Shown: positions 51,327-59,476 of the stretch, one piece after another
Layout: the number at the start of each line of letters is the position of its first letter
Position numbering within the stretch: position 1 is the stretch's first letter
Source: Pannonibacter anstelovis
GTDB taxonomy: Bacteria; Pseudomonadota; Alphaproteobacteria; Rhizobiales; Stappiaceae
Reading direction: 5' to 3'
DNA length: 64,000 nt
Assembly (NCBI RefSeq): GCF_036881715.1
Contig: NZ_JBAKBF010000010.1
Location: forward strand, 131,887-195,886
Translations under genes and position numbers: made by a program
The notes under the pieces: model-generated
Database searches by the model: none
Told to the model about the DNA's origin: nothing
The model's input: the letters and a program-made list of their open reading frames with translations, nothing else

Positions 51327-52109
51327 TTACGCCCGGAAATCCATGACGGCGGAGAGGAAGCCCTCCAGATCATCCCAGGGGATCATGTGCCCGGCCTTTT
51401 CGACGATCATCACCTCGATGCCCGGCGAAAGCTGGCAGATCTCCGCGATATCCTCCTTGCCGATCACCGCAGCTCCGCCTGCCACCACAAGGCGCATGGG
51501 AAGGCGCAGATGCGGCAGGTCGGCGTGGATGTCGTCCGTGTGGAAGCCGTCATAGGCGGTGCGGATTGCGTCGAGCTGGCAGGTGTGCAGCCACTCGGCC
51601 CGCAGCGCATTCTGCTCGTCCGTCCAGGTGGGGCAGAAGCGGCGCATGTCCTCGCCCGAGCAGCCCTTCTGCGCCATGAGGATGGAATCCTCATACCAGT
51701 TCCAGGCCGAAGGATAAGCCCGCCGTCCCGGGCCGGAGACCGGCGGGTCCACCAGCACCAGGCCGGAGAAGGCCTCCGGCGCCTTGCGGGCGGCGCGGAT
51801 GGCGGTGCGGGCGCCCATGGAATGGCCCAGCACCACCGGCTTGCCGAGACCGGCAGCTTCCGCCACCGCAATGGCATCTTCCGCCATGGCGTCGAGCGAA
51901 TAGTCGAGCGCGCCTGCTTCACTCAGGCCACGGCCGCGCACGTCCAGCACATGCACGTCGAAGGCCCCGGTCAGGCGCTCGGCCACGAAACCCCAGGTCA
52001 CCGCCGGCGAGGTGATGCCCGGAATGAGCAGCAGCGAAGGCCCGTTGCCCGCGTGATGCACCAGATGCTGGCGGATGCCATTGGCGTGAACGTTGTAGCC
52101 GCGTGCCAT
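51327..52109 (-). CDS. nicD: N-formylmaleamate deformylase NicD
   Basis: A 260-residue alpha/beta-hydrolase that removes formate from N-formylmaleamate, giving maleamate. The nucleophile is Ser97 in VLGHSMGAR, the acid is probably Asp121 (LVLVDPPVSG) and the base is His241 (EKAGHMIPWDD). This triad keeps the spacing known for NicD. The oxyanion region is LLLIPGITSP. The gene begins 11 bp after the nicE stop and precedes nicX, which makes its substrate. The ATG at 52109 starts MARGYNVHAN; the longer upstream frame runs through nicE. Confidence 0.88.
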   Translation of the reverse strand: MARGYNVHANGIRQHLVHHAGNGPSLLLIPGITSPAVTWGFVAERLTGAFDVHVLDVRGRGLSEAGALDYSLDAMAEDAIAVAEAAGLGKPVVLGHSMGARTAIRAARKAPEAFSGLVLVDPPVSGPGRRAYPSAWNWYEDSILMAQKGCSGEDMRRFCPTWTDEQNALRAEWLHTCQLDAIRTAYDGFHTDDIHADLPHLRLPMRLVVAGGAAVIGKEDIAEICQLSPGIEVMIVEKAGHMIPWDDLEGFLSAVMDFRA

Positions 52110-52120
52110 CACCCGCCCCC

Positions 52121-52870
52121 TCAATATGCGCCGGACAGCAGTGTGCCGCCGCCGGGAACGCGGGTGTCGAGATCCAGCGCTTTCAGCATCTGCCATGTGG
52201 TGGCGATGGCCGCCGTCAGCACCGGCTTGCCAGTGATGGCTTCCGCCATGGGCACGGCCGGCAGCGAGGGCATCTGCACGCAGGCGGACAGAACCACCGC
52301 ATCCACGTCATCAGTCTTCATGCCCTTGAGGATGCCCGGCAGGTTCATCGGGTCATGGGCGGCAACGGCCAGATTGTCCGGAATTTCCAGCGCCCGCCAG
52401 TCGCTCACCTCGATGCCTTCATTGCGGATATAGGCAACGACCAGCTCCGTCAGCGGCTTCATGTAAGGCGCAACCAGCGCGATTTTCTTCGCGCCGATGG
52501 CCCGCAGACCCTCAACCAGCGCCCCGGCAGAGGTGACAACCGGCGCGGCATTGCCGTTCTCGACCGTCACCCCATGCAGGCGGGTCTGGCTCTGGCAGTG
52601 ATAGCCAAGGCCCATGGCCATGATCGCCACGAGGCAGGCGTAACCCATCACGTCAACGCGGGCGTCGGAAAGCTCCAGCGCGCAACGGTCGCTGTCCGCA
52701 TCCATCGCCGCCAGCTCTTCCTTGGTCACATGCTTCATGCGCATGCGGGAGGAGTGGAAGGTGAAGCGCTCCGGCGCAATCTGCTCACGCATGCGCAGCA
52801 GCGCCGGGATTTCCGTTTCCATCGTCACATTCGAGCTCGGGACGATCTGCCCGATACGGTAGGTCTTCAT
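52121..52870 (-). CDS. nicE: Maleate isomerase NicE
   Basis: A 249-residue Asp/Glu racemase superfamily enzyme that converts maleate to fumarate for the TCA cycle. The active-site elements are Asn14 (VPSSNVTMETE), Cys79 (GYACLVAIMA) and Cys197 (SACVQMPS). These match the two-cysteine mechanism of the family. It is the first gene of the minus-strand nic operon. An 18-bp palindrome lies 37 bp upstream of its start and is the likely operator. The ATG at 52870 starts at MKTYRIGQIV. Confidence 0.9.
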   Translation of the reverse strand: MKTYRIGQIVPSSNVTMETEIPALLRMREQIAPERFTFHSSRMRMKHVTKEELAAMDADSDRCALELSDARVDVMGYACLVAIMAMGLGYHCQSQTRLHGVTVENGNAAPVVTSAGALVEGLRAIGAKKIALVAPYMKPLTELVVAYIRNEGIEVSDWRALEIPDNLAVAAHDPMNLPGILKGMKTDDVDAVVLSACVQMPSLPAVPMAEAITGKPVLTAAIATTWQMLKALDLDTRVPGGGTLLSGAY

Positions 52871-52906
52871 GCCTGTGGCTCCCTCCATTCGTTGGAAGCC
52901 ACGTTA

Positions 52907-52924
52907 ATTATTCAATTGAATAAT
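52907..52924. promoter_or_regulatory. Class I palindromic operator upstream of nicE
   Basis: ATTATTCAATTGAATAAT is a perfect 18-bp palindrome. It differs only in the two central bases from ATTATTCATATGAATAAT at 54555-54572. It lies 37 bp upstream of nicE, at promoter distance. It is a likely site for the TetR or MarR regulator of the locus. Confidence 0.8.
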
Positions 52925-53099
52925 AACAAGCCCATTTTTTCACCGTGCCGCCATATCGCGCTGCACCATCATTCAGCAGAGGTGAAAAAGCGAGAGGAGT
53001 GCACGCAGACGATCACTCCGGCGGGGCCTCTCCGCTCCCCTCCCCCTGGCGGGGCAGTGTTTACAACGGACGCACAGTGGAGGAACGCGCCTACCCCTT

Positions 53100-53290
53100 G
53101 CCGCAGCGCCCCTCTCCCCCCTTGAGGGGGAGATGTCAGCGCCAGCTGACAGAGGGGGGTGGCAGCGGCGCAGCACAGCAGGAACTCTCGCATAAATGGA
53201 CAGGCTGCACACCCCCCCTCTGCCCCCTGCCGGGGGCATCTCCCCCTCAAGGGGGGAGAGGAACTGGAGCCTGACTGACAGTCCGTTGCA
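53100..53290 (+). repeat. GC-rich palindromic intergenic repeat, family A copy 5
   Basis: Same orientation as copies 1 and 4; with copy 4 it brackets nicX-nicD-nicE as a direct repeat. It has the flanks TTGCCGCAGCGCCCCTCTCC and GAACTGGAGCCTGACTGACA. Together with ~170 bp of A/T-rich or flank sequence it fills the gap between nicE and the tetR gene. Confidence 0.85.
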
Positions 53291-53333
53291 GACCCTGCCG
53301 CTCAAGAAAGGGAGGGACAGAGACCCCTCCCAA

Positions 53334-54077
53334 TCACAGCGGCGCGCGCAGTCCGGCGGAGAGGAAGCGGACGAGATGGTCCAGCATCTCGTCCTTGCCG
53401 AAGGCCGTGAGGTGGCCTTCCGTCAGGTCGCCGATGCGGCCCAGGTCGTTGAGCATGAAGAGATAGGCGCCGACGAGGAAGGCCATGCGCACGCTGATGA
53501 TATCCTTCGGCACATGCGGCAGGATGCGGGAAAGAACCGCGATGTAGCGCTTGACCGAGGCGTCATAGACCTCGCGGCGCAGGCGCAGCGCATGTTCTTC
53601 CGGCTCGGCATGGAGCCTGGCCTGCATGGCGACAAAAGCGGCACCGTTGGGCCCGGAATATTTCATGTCCCACTGGGGCTTCAGATAGGCAAAGACCACA
53701 TCCTCCACCGTGGGCGTTTCGGTGAATTCCAGCAGCCGGTCCAGATTGACATGCCGGTGCCCGGCCAGCACCCCGCCCCGGCGGCGGAAACACTCGTCGA
53801 ACAGGTCCACCTTGGAGCCGAAATAGTAGCGGATCAGCCCCTGATTGACCCCGGCGCGGGCCGCGATATCGCGCAGGTTCGCGCCCTCAAAGCCCGCCTC
53901 GGCAAAGGCCAGCTCCGCATGATCGAGGATCTGATCCTTCAGATCCGGCGCAGCACTGGCCTGCTCACCCCGCGCCGGACGCCCCGGCCCGCGCGGCTTT
54001 GCCCGCTTGCCAGAACCCGAACTGGCGCCTGATTTTGCCTTCGCGTCTGCCGGAGATGTCTTGCTGGTTTCCGCCAC
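53334..54077 (-). CDS. TetR-family regulator of the nicotinate locus
   Basis: A 247-residue TetR-type repressor. A basic, Ala/Gly/Pro-rich extension (SGSGKRAKPRGPGRPARGEQ) precedes the HTH (LKDQILDHAELAFAEAGFEG, LRDIAARAGVNQGLIRYYFG). The effector domain follows (VFAYLKPQWDMKYSGPNGAA, SVRMAFLVGAYLFMLNDLGR). I choose the GTG at 54077 because AGGA precedes it by eight bases. In Pseudomonas putida a TetR-type NicS controls nicAB, so this gene is a NicS-like candidate. Here it is flanked by two class I palindromes (52907 and 54555), so it may instead control nicEDXF and itself. Confidence 0.85.
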   Translation of the reverse strand: MAETSKTSPADAKAKSGASSGSGKRAKPRGPGRPARGEQASAAPDLKDQILDHAELAFAEAGFEGANLRDIAARAGVNQGLIRYYFGSKVDLFDECFRRRGGVLAGHRHVNLDRLLEFTETPTVEDVVFAYLKPQWDMKYSGPNGAAFVAMQARLHAEPEEHALRLRREVYDASVKRYIAVLSRILPHVPKDIISVRMAFLVGAYLFMLNDLGRIGDLTEGHLTAFGKDEMLDHLVRFLSAGLRAPL

Positions 54078-54114
54078 GCGGATTTCCTCATGTCTCGTGT
54101 CTGGCCCACTGGCG

Positions 54115-54200
54115 GGCAATGTTTGCAACGGATGGCCAGAGAAGGAAAGCGCCCTCCCCTTGCCGCAGCACTCCTCTCCCCCTCAAGAGGGGCTACCGGA
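54115..54200 (+). repeat. Truncated family A repeat flank upstream of tetR
   Basis: GTTTGCAACGGATGGCCAGA through CTTGCCGCAGCACTCCTCTC match the left flank of the family A copy at 53061-53116. The rest of the element is missing and only CCCCTCAAGAGGGG follows. Confidence 0.6.
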
Positions 54201-54254
54201 TTCACACATCGTATAGCAAGACGCTGCAAACGTTGCCTCGATGCCGGAAATGCG

Positions 54255-54470
54255 AACAGTTTCAGAGTCTTGCCTCTCTGGCTAAGGCCTCTCGTTTCCC
54301 CTCCCCCTTGAGGGGAGGGGGTAGGGGTGGGGGTCTTCACACAGGAGCGCAGCTTGACTGGCACTCGTCTCCACCCAGCGCAACTTCAATGAAAATTCCC
54401 CGTGTTTTCAGTCCGTTACCCCCACCCCTCACCCCTCCCCTCAAGGGGGAGGGGAGCAGATAGGCCGTGC
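54255..54470 (+). repeat. GC-rich intergenic repeat, family B copy 3
   Basis: CCCTCCCCCTTGAGGGGAGG at the left end pairs with CCCCTCCCCTCAAGGGGGAG at the right end. The inner GTGTTTTCAGTCCGTTACCC matches, in inverse orientation, the copy at 59190-59370. It separates the class I palindrome at 54555 from the tetR start. Confidence 0.8.
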
Positions 54471-54554
54471 CTTTGAAACGAACTGCTGCCTGACCGGCCA
54501 CCCCGTGTAAAGCCCCCCGCCAGAGGGCAAAAGATTGCTGACTCATACGCTCAT

Positions 54555-54572
54555 ATTATTCATATGAATAAT
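54555..54572. promoter_or_regulatory. Class I palindromic operator near the marR stop, upstream of tetR
   Basis: ATTATTCATATGAATAAT is a perfect 18-bp palindrome, the twin of the one before nicE. It touches the last base of the marR stop codon. Reading on the minus strand the next gene is tetR, ~480 bp away, with a repeat element in between. It may be the original tetR operator. Confidence 0.75.
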
Positions 54573-55069
54573 TAAATCAGCCGTTTCAGCAAGGCAAGGA
54601 AGGTTGCCTGTTCCTCCGGCGAAAGGGGCGCCAGCGTTGCCTCGGTGATGGCGCGCATTTGCGGCACGAGTTCGTCCAGCAGATCGCGGCCCGCCTGCGT
54701 GGTGGAGAGAAGATGGCGGCGCTTGTCCTCGCAGTCCTTTTCCAGCCGGATCAGCCCGCGTGCGATCAGCCGCGTGACAACCCCCTTTGTCGTCGCCGCA
54801 TCCATGCCCGCCATGCGCCCCAGCGCATTCTGCGACACCGGCCCGCGCACCTCGCGCAGGCGGAACAGGGTTGAAAACTGCGTCGGCGTCAGCCCGCCGG
54901 TCATGCGCTCGGTAAAGATCGAAATATGCCGCTGATAGGCAAGGCGCAGCAGGAATCCCGCCTGCTCGTCCAGCACATAGGCCTTCTCACTGTCCTTGTC
55001 ATTTCCGGTAGCTGCCATTTGCCCGCTGTCTCCCCCGCCGGCCTTTCTTGTTTGAATCTGCCTTACCAT
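54572..55069 (-). CDS. MarR-family regulator of the nicotinate locus (NicR-like)
   Basis: A 165-residue winged-helix regulator. Visible parts are the dimer helices (FLLRLAYQRHISIFTERMTG), the recognition region (LTPTQFSTLFRLREVRGPVS, QNALGRMAGMDAATTKGVVT) and the wing (KDCEDKRRHLLSTTQAGRDL). NicR of Pseudomonas putida is a MarR repressor that responds to 6-hydroxynicotinate, so this is its probable counterpart. It is divergent from nicA; the class II palindrome lies between them and would allow autoregulation. ATG codons at 55069 and 55018 are both possible starts. Confidence 0.87.
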   Translation of the reverse strand: MVRQIQTRKAGGGDSGQMAATGNDKDSEKAYVLDEQAGFLLRLAYQRHISIFTERMTGGLTPTQFSTLFRLREVRGPVSQNALGRMAGMDAATTKGVVTRLIARGLIRLEKDCEDKRRHLLSTTQAGRDLLDELVPQMRAITEATLAPLSPEEQATFLALLKRLI

Positions 55070-55198
55070 GAGTTCCGCAGCAAAGGTTGCAGTTTCGCAT
55101 GAGTGTCAGCCCGGATGCCGGGCAGCTCCGGCGCCGCATTAGGCATATCTACCCCCTGCACATCATTTGCGCAGAAATAAGTATCATCCCGTAAAAAA

Positions 55199-55216
55199 TT
55201 GTTTGCATGCATACAA
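55199..55216. promoter_or_regulatory. Class II palindromic operator between marR and nicA
   Basis: TTGTTTGCATGCATACAA, embedded in a longer near-palindrome with A/T tracts on both sides. It shares the pattern TTGTTWGYATRCAWACAA with the site before nicC at 59433-59450. It lies 55 bp upstream of nicA and 129 bp upstream of the divergent marR gene. Confidence 0.8.
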
Positions 55217-55271
55217 ATTTTTTGCTCAACTCACGGCAACGCTCCCCCGAGAGAGCGATCCAGAGGGTACA

Positions 55272-55757
55272 ATGACTGACACGTTCTGCCTGACCGTGAA
55301 CGGGGCACGCCATGTGCTGCCGCATCCGGAAGACCGCACGCTTCTCGACATCCTGCGCAGCGAGCTGAAGCTGACGGGGGCGAAATATGGCTGCGGCATG
55401 GCCCAGTGCGGGGCTTGTACCGTGCTGGTGGATGGCAGGCCAGCCCGCGCCTGCGTGCTGCGCGCTTCCCGCGCCGCAGGTTGCGAAATCACCACGCTGG
55501 AAGGCCTCGCCGATGCTGAAACCGGCGCGCTTTCCCCCGTGCAGCAGGGCTTTCTGGAGTGCGAGGGCGCGCAATGCGGCTATTGCCTCAATGGCATGGT
55601 GATGACCGCGACCGCCCTTCTGGCGGACAATCCATCCCCCTCACGCGAGGAAATCCGGGCCGCCCTGCGGCATAACCTGTGCCGCTGCGGCACCCATCTG
55701 GAAATCATCGCCTCCGTCGAGCGCGCCGCCGAGCTCATGCGCGGAGGCGCCTCATGA
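55272..55757 (+). CDS. nicA: Nicotinate dehydrogenase small subunit NicA, [2Fe-2S]
   Basis: A 161-residue two-cluster iron-sulfur subunit of the xanthine dehydrogenase family. The plant-type cluster ligands are Cys41, Cys46, Cys49 and Cys61 (GCGMAQCGAC and ARACV). The second cluster uses Cys102, Cys105, Cys137 and Cys139 (QCGYC and CRCG). It passes electrons from the molybdenum subunit while nicotinate is hydroxylated to 6-hydroxynicotinate. The ATG at 55272 fits the family N-terminus. Its stop overlaps the nicB start (ATGA). Confidence 0.93.
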   Translation: MTDTFCLTVNGARHVLPHPEDRTLLDILRSELKLTGAKYGCGMAQCGACTVLVDGRPARACVLRASRAAGCEITTLEGLADAETGALSPVQQGFLECEGAQCGYCLNGMVMTATALLADNPSPSREEIRAALRHNLCRCGTHLEIIASVERAAELMRGGAS

Positions 55758-58700
55758 GCCCCGCCGCCCCTGCCCTCATCATCCACGAGGACCGGCCCAA
55801 TGGTCGCGCCGTCTATCTGCATCTTGCGGCAGACGGCAGTGCCACCGGCTTCAACGGCCATGTGGATCTTGGCACCGGCATCGAGACGGCGCTGGCGCAG
55901 ATCGTGGCCGAAGAGCTGGATCTGCCGCTCGGCTCTGTGCGCATGGTGCTGGGGGAGACGGCGCTGACGCCGGATCAGGGGCCGACGATTGCCTCCGAAA
56001 CCATTCAGGTGGCCGCCATTCCGCTGCGCCTTGCCGCCGCGCAGGCCCGCGCGGTGCTGGCCGCCGAGGCCGCCCGCCGCTTCAACGCCCCGGCAGATGA
56101 GCTGCGGCTGGAGGCAGGCGCCGCCCACTGGCAGGGCAAGAGCCTCACCTATGCCCAGCTTCTGGAGGGACTGAGCCTCGACCTGCCGCTGGACCGCAGC
56201 GCCGCAGTCAAGGCCCCGGCGGAGTACCGTATCGTCGGCCGGAAGACTGGGCGGCGGGACCTGCCGGAAAAGCTGCGCGGCCAGCACCCCTATATCCACG
56301 ATGTGGACGTGCCCGGCATGGTGCATGGCCATGTCATCCGCCCGCCCTATGCCGGGCGCGACAGCGGCAGTTTCATCGGCCACAGCCTCATCAGCTTTGA
56401 CGAAGCCGCCGTGCGGGGCATGCCGGGCTTCATCGCCCTCGTGCGGGATGCGGATTTTCTGGCCGTAGTGGCTGAGCGCGCCGATCAGGCTGAGGCGATT
56501 GCAGAGGCCCTGCCCGTGCACTGGCGCATGCCGCCGGAGCTGCCGGACATGGCCAGCCTGCGCCAGACGCTGAAGGACCATCCCTCCACGCCCCGCCCGC
56601 TGGACCAGACCGGCAACTTCGCCCGTGGCATTGGCGAATGCGATGTGGCGCGTGAGCGCACCTATGTCTGGCCCTATCACGAGCACGGCTCCATCGGCCC
56701 GTCCTGCGCCATTGCCGACTGGGCGGAGGGGCAGCCCGTCGTCTGGTCCGGCACGCAGAACCCGCACATGCTGCGCGGTGATCTGGCCGTGCTGGTGGAT
56801 CTGCCGCCGGAGGCCATCGAGATCCGCCGCTATCAGGCGGCCGGCTGCTATGGCCGCAACTGCGCCGACGATGTGTGCGGCGACGCGCTGCTGCTCTCCC
56901 GTGCCATCGGCCAGCCGGTGCGCGTGCAGCTGACCCGGGCGCAGGAGCATCTGTGGGAGCCCAAGGGCGCGGCGCAGCTGATGGAAGTGCAAGGCGGCAT
57001 GAAGGCGGGCAGCCTGCATGCCTATGCCATCGACACCTGGTACCCGTCCAACCGCGGCCCCAATCTGGCGCTGCTGCTGACCGGGCGCGTCAGCCCGGAG
57101 CCGCGCCCCTCGGACATGGGCGACCGCACCATCATTCCGCCCTACCGGGTGCCGAACAAACGCATCACCGTGCATGACATGGCGCCCATGGTGCGCGCCG
57201 CATGGATGCGCGGCGTCTCGGCCCTGCCGAACACCTTTGCCCACGAAAGCTTCATCGACGAAATGGCTTTCGAGGCGGAGGAAGATCCGGTTGATTTCCG
57301 CCTGCGCCATCTCGATGACCCCCGGCAGGCCGAACTGGTGCGGCGCACGGCGGCAGAGGCGGGCTGGTCCGCCCGCAGCGGCCCGCGCCTGCGGCGCGAG
57401 GGGCGCATGGCCTATGGGCAGGGCTTTGCCTTTGCCACCTATGTGCATGGCACATTCCCCGGCGTTGCCGCCGCCTCCGCCGCCTGGGTGGTGGATGTGG
57501 CGGTGGACACGCAAACGGGCGAAGTCACCCTGACGCGCATCTTCATCGGGCAGGATCAGGGGCTTGTGATCAACCCGGACGGGGTGCGCCAGCAGATCCA
57601 CGGCAACGCGGTGCAGACCGCCAGCCGCGTGATGCTGGAAGAAGTCACCTTCGACGAGATTTCCCCCACGCCGCAAAGCTGGGCAGCCTATCCGATCCAG
57701 ACCTTCCCCGCCGTGCCGGACATCAGCACCATGCTGATCGCCCGCCCGGAAGACCCGCCGCTGGGTGTGGGCGAAAGCGCCGCCGTGCCAAGTGCTGCCG
57801 CCATCGCCAATGCCATTTTCGATGCCACGGGCGTGCGCATGCGCGAAGTGCCCTTCACGCCGGAAAAGATGCGCAGCGCCCTTGCCGCCCATGGCTTTGA
57901 CGGTGCCGCCGCCCTGCCCGCGCCTGCACCGGGCAGGAAGAGCCACAGCCTGCGCCGCAAGCTGCTGGGCCTTGGCACGGTGCTGAGCGGCGCGCTCACC
58001 TTCGGCGCGGTTGCCCTGCCGCTTCACCGGCCCATTGCCCCGGTCGCCCCTTCCGCTCCCGCTTCCTTCTCGGCGGAAACGCTGGAGCGCGGACGGCAGG
58101 TCTTTGCCCTTGGCAACTGCGCCAGTTGCCACACGGCGGAAGGCGGCATCGCCAATGCGGGCGGGCGGCCCGTGGTCACGCCTTTCGGCACCATCTACAG
58201 CACCAACCTGACACCGGACCCGGAGACCGGCCTTGGCCGCTGGAGCTTCGAGGCCTTCGACCGGGCCATGCGCCACGGCATCAGCCGCGATGGGCACAAT
58301 CTCTATCCGGCCTTCCCCTACACATCCTTCGCCAAGATGTCGGGCGAGGACATGCTGGCGCTCTACGCCTTCCTGCAAACGCTTGCGCCCGTCAGTCAGG
58401 CAACCCCGCAGGCGCAGATGATCGCGCCGGCCAACCTGCGCCCGGCACTGTCCGTGTGGAACCTGCTCTATCACGATGCCAGGCCCTTCATGCCCGAGCC
58501 AGCGAAAGGCGAGGTTTGGAACCGGGGCAAGTATCTGGTGGAAGCAGCCGGCCATTGCTCCGCTTGCCACGCCCCGCGCAATGCGGCCGGGGCCGAAATG
58601 CCGGAGCTGACGGGTGCCATGATCAAGGGCTGGTACGCGCCCGCGCTCGCCGGGGCGCAGGCAACTGCACGCGGCTGGGACGAGGACACGCTCTTTGCCT

Positions 58701-59161
58701 ATCTGCGGACCGGCCATTCGGAAGCCGCCACCGCCTCCGGCCCCATGGCCGAAGTGACCGCCAGCCTCACCGCCCTGCCGGACAGCGACATCCGCGCCAT
58801 GGCCACCTATCTCGCCTCTCTGGGGGACGGCGATCCGAAGGCAGCGCTGGCCCCTGTTACGGAAGCTTCTCCCGCACCCGGACCGGGCAGCCGCATCTAT
58901 GACAGCGCCTGCGCCGTCTGCCACGAGCCGGCTATTTCCGGCACGGTCACGGCGGCGCTCTCCCCGCTCAGCCGCTCCGCCGCCCTGCGCGCCCCAAAGC
59001 CGGATGCGCTGTACTCGGTTCTGGACGAGGGCGTGCGCGCCCCCGATGGCCTCCCCTTGCGCGACATGCCCTCCTTCCATGGAGAGCTGACCGCCAGCAA
59101 CCGCGAGGCACTGGCCACCTACCTCCGCCACCGCTTCGCCCCGGACCTGCCGCCATGGTGA
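55754..59161 (+). CDS. nicB: Nicotinate dehydrogenase large subunit NicB: molybdopterin domain plus three-haem cytochrome c tail
   Basis: A 1135-residue fused subunit. Residues ~1-730 form the molybdopterin-binding part of the xanthine dehydrogenase family (GHVDLGTGIETALAQIVAEE, GEYAIGRPV-type YHEHGSIGPSCAIADWAEGQ, RVQLTRAQEHLWEPKGAAQL, PLGVGESAAVPSAAAIANAI). A hydrophobic segment at about 735-760 may anchor it in the membrane. Three c-type haem sites follow: CASCH (~789), CSACH (~935) and CAVCH (~1053). This layout sends electrons from nicotinate to the respiratory chain. The order and fusion match NicB of the aerobic nicotinate pathway. The start overlaps nicA. Confidence 0.93.
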   Translation: MSPAAPALIIHEDRPNGRAVYLHLAADGSATGFNGHVDLGTGIETALAQIVAEELDLPLGSVRMVLGETALTPDQGPTIASETIQVAAIPLRLAAAQARAVLAAEAARRFNAPADELRLEAGAAHWQGKSLTYAQLLEGLSLDLPLDRSAAVKAPAEYRIVGRKTGRRDLPEKLRGQHPYIHDVDVPGMVHGHVIRPPYAGRDSGSFIGHSLISFDEAAVRGMPGFIALVRDADFLAVVAERADQAEAIAEALPVHWRMPPELPDMASLRQTLKDHPSTPRPLDQTGNFARGIGECDVARERTYVWPYHEHGSIGPSCAIADWAEGQPVVWSGTQNPHMLRGDLAVLVDLPPEAIEIRRYQAAGCYGRNCADDVCGDALLLSRAIGQPVRVQLTRAQEHLWEPKGAAQLMEVQGGMKAGSLHAYAIDTWYPSNRGPNLALLLTGRVSPEPRPSDMGDRTIIPPYRVPNKRITVHDMAPMVRAAWMRGVSALPNTFAHESFIDEMAFEAEEDPVDFRLRHLDDPRQAELVRRTAAEAGWSARSGPRLRREGRMAYGQGFAFATYVHGTFPGVAAASAAWVVDVAVDTQTGEVTLTRIFIGQDQGLVINPDGVRQQIHGNAVQTASRVMLEEVTFDEISPTPQSWAAYPIQTFPAVPDISTMLIARPEDPPLGVGESAAVPSAAAIANAIFDATGVRMREVPFTPEKMRSALAAHGFDGAAALPAPAPGRKSHSLRRKLLGLGTVLSGALTFGAVALPLHRPIAPVAPSAPASFSAETLERGRQVFALGNCASCHTAEGGIANAGGRPVVTPFGTIYSTNLTPDPETGLGRWSFEAFDRAMRHGISRDGHNLYPAFPYTSFAKMSGEDMLALYAFLQTLAPVSQATPQAQMIAPANLRPALSVWNLLYHDARPFMPEPAKGEVWNRGKYLVEAAGHCSACHAPRNAAGAEMPELTGAMIKGWYAPALAGAQATARGWDEDTLFAYLRTGHSEAATASGPMAEVTASLTALPDSDIRAMATYLASLGDGDPKAALAPVTEASPAPGPGSRIYDSACAVCHEPAISGTVTAALSPLSRSAALRAPKPDALYSVLDEGVRAPDGLPLRDMPSFHGELTASNREALATYLRHRFAPDLPPW

Positions 59162-59189
59162 GAGGGGAGAGATTCCAATGGACTCTCCA

Positions 59190-59370
59190 CCCCCTCCCCC
59201 TTGAGGGGAGGGGCAGGGGGTGGGGGTAACGGGCTGAAAACACGGGGTATTTTTGTTGCAGGTTCGCTATGCAGACCAGAGTGCAAGTCATCCAACGCTT
59301 CGGCGTGAAGACCCCCACCCCTTACCCCTCCCCTCAAGGGGGAGGGGAAACGAGAGGCCGTGCCAACAGA
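59190..59370 (-). repeat. GC-rich intergenic repeat, family B copy 4
   Basis: Inverse to copy 3: TAACGGGCTGAAAACACGGG at the left end corresponds to the right end of copy 3. Its ends CCCTCCCCCTTGAGGGGAGG and CCCCTCAAGGGGGAGGGG are inverted repeats. It fills the gap between nicB and nicC; with copy 3 it brackets marR-nicAB. Confidence 0.8.
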
Positions 59371-59432
59371 GTAGGCCCCGTAACCAATCCTGAACCCCGG
59401 ACACACGGGACCAAGGTCAACGCATACCCATA

Positions 59433-59450
59433 TTGTTAGTATACAAACAA
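59433..59450. promoter_or_regulatory. Class II palindromic operator upstream of nicC
   Basis: TTGTTAGTATACAAACAA is an 18-bp palindrome with one mismatched pair at most per arm. It shares the pattern of the nicA operator at 55199-55216. It lies 26 bp upstream of the nicC start, so it probably overlaps the core promoter. Confidence 0.8.
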
Positions 59451-59476
59451 ATATCTGACAGAGAGAGGACAGACCC

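Noticed and set aside
55580..59131. An 1183-codon open frame on the minus strand opposite nicB
   Set aside because: It is a shadow of nicB in high-GC DNA. Its composition (Gly/His/Arg-rich, no domains) is typical of antisense frames, and nicAB has full domain support.
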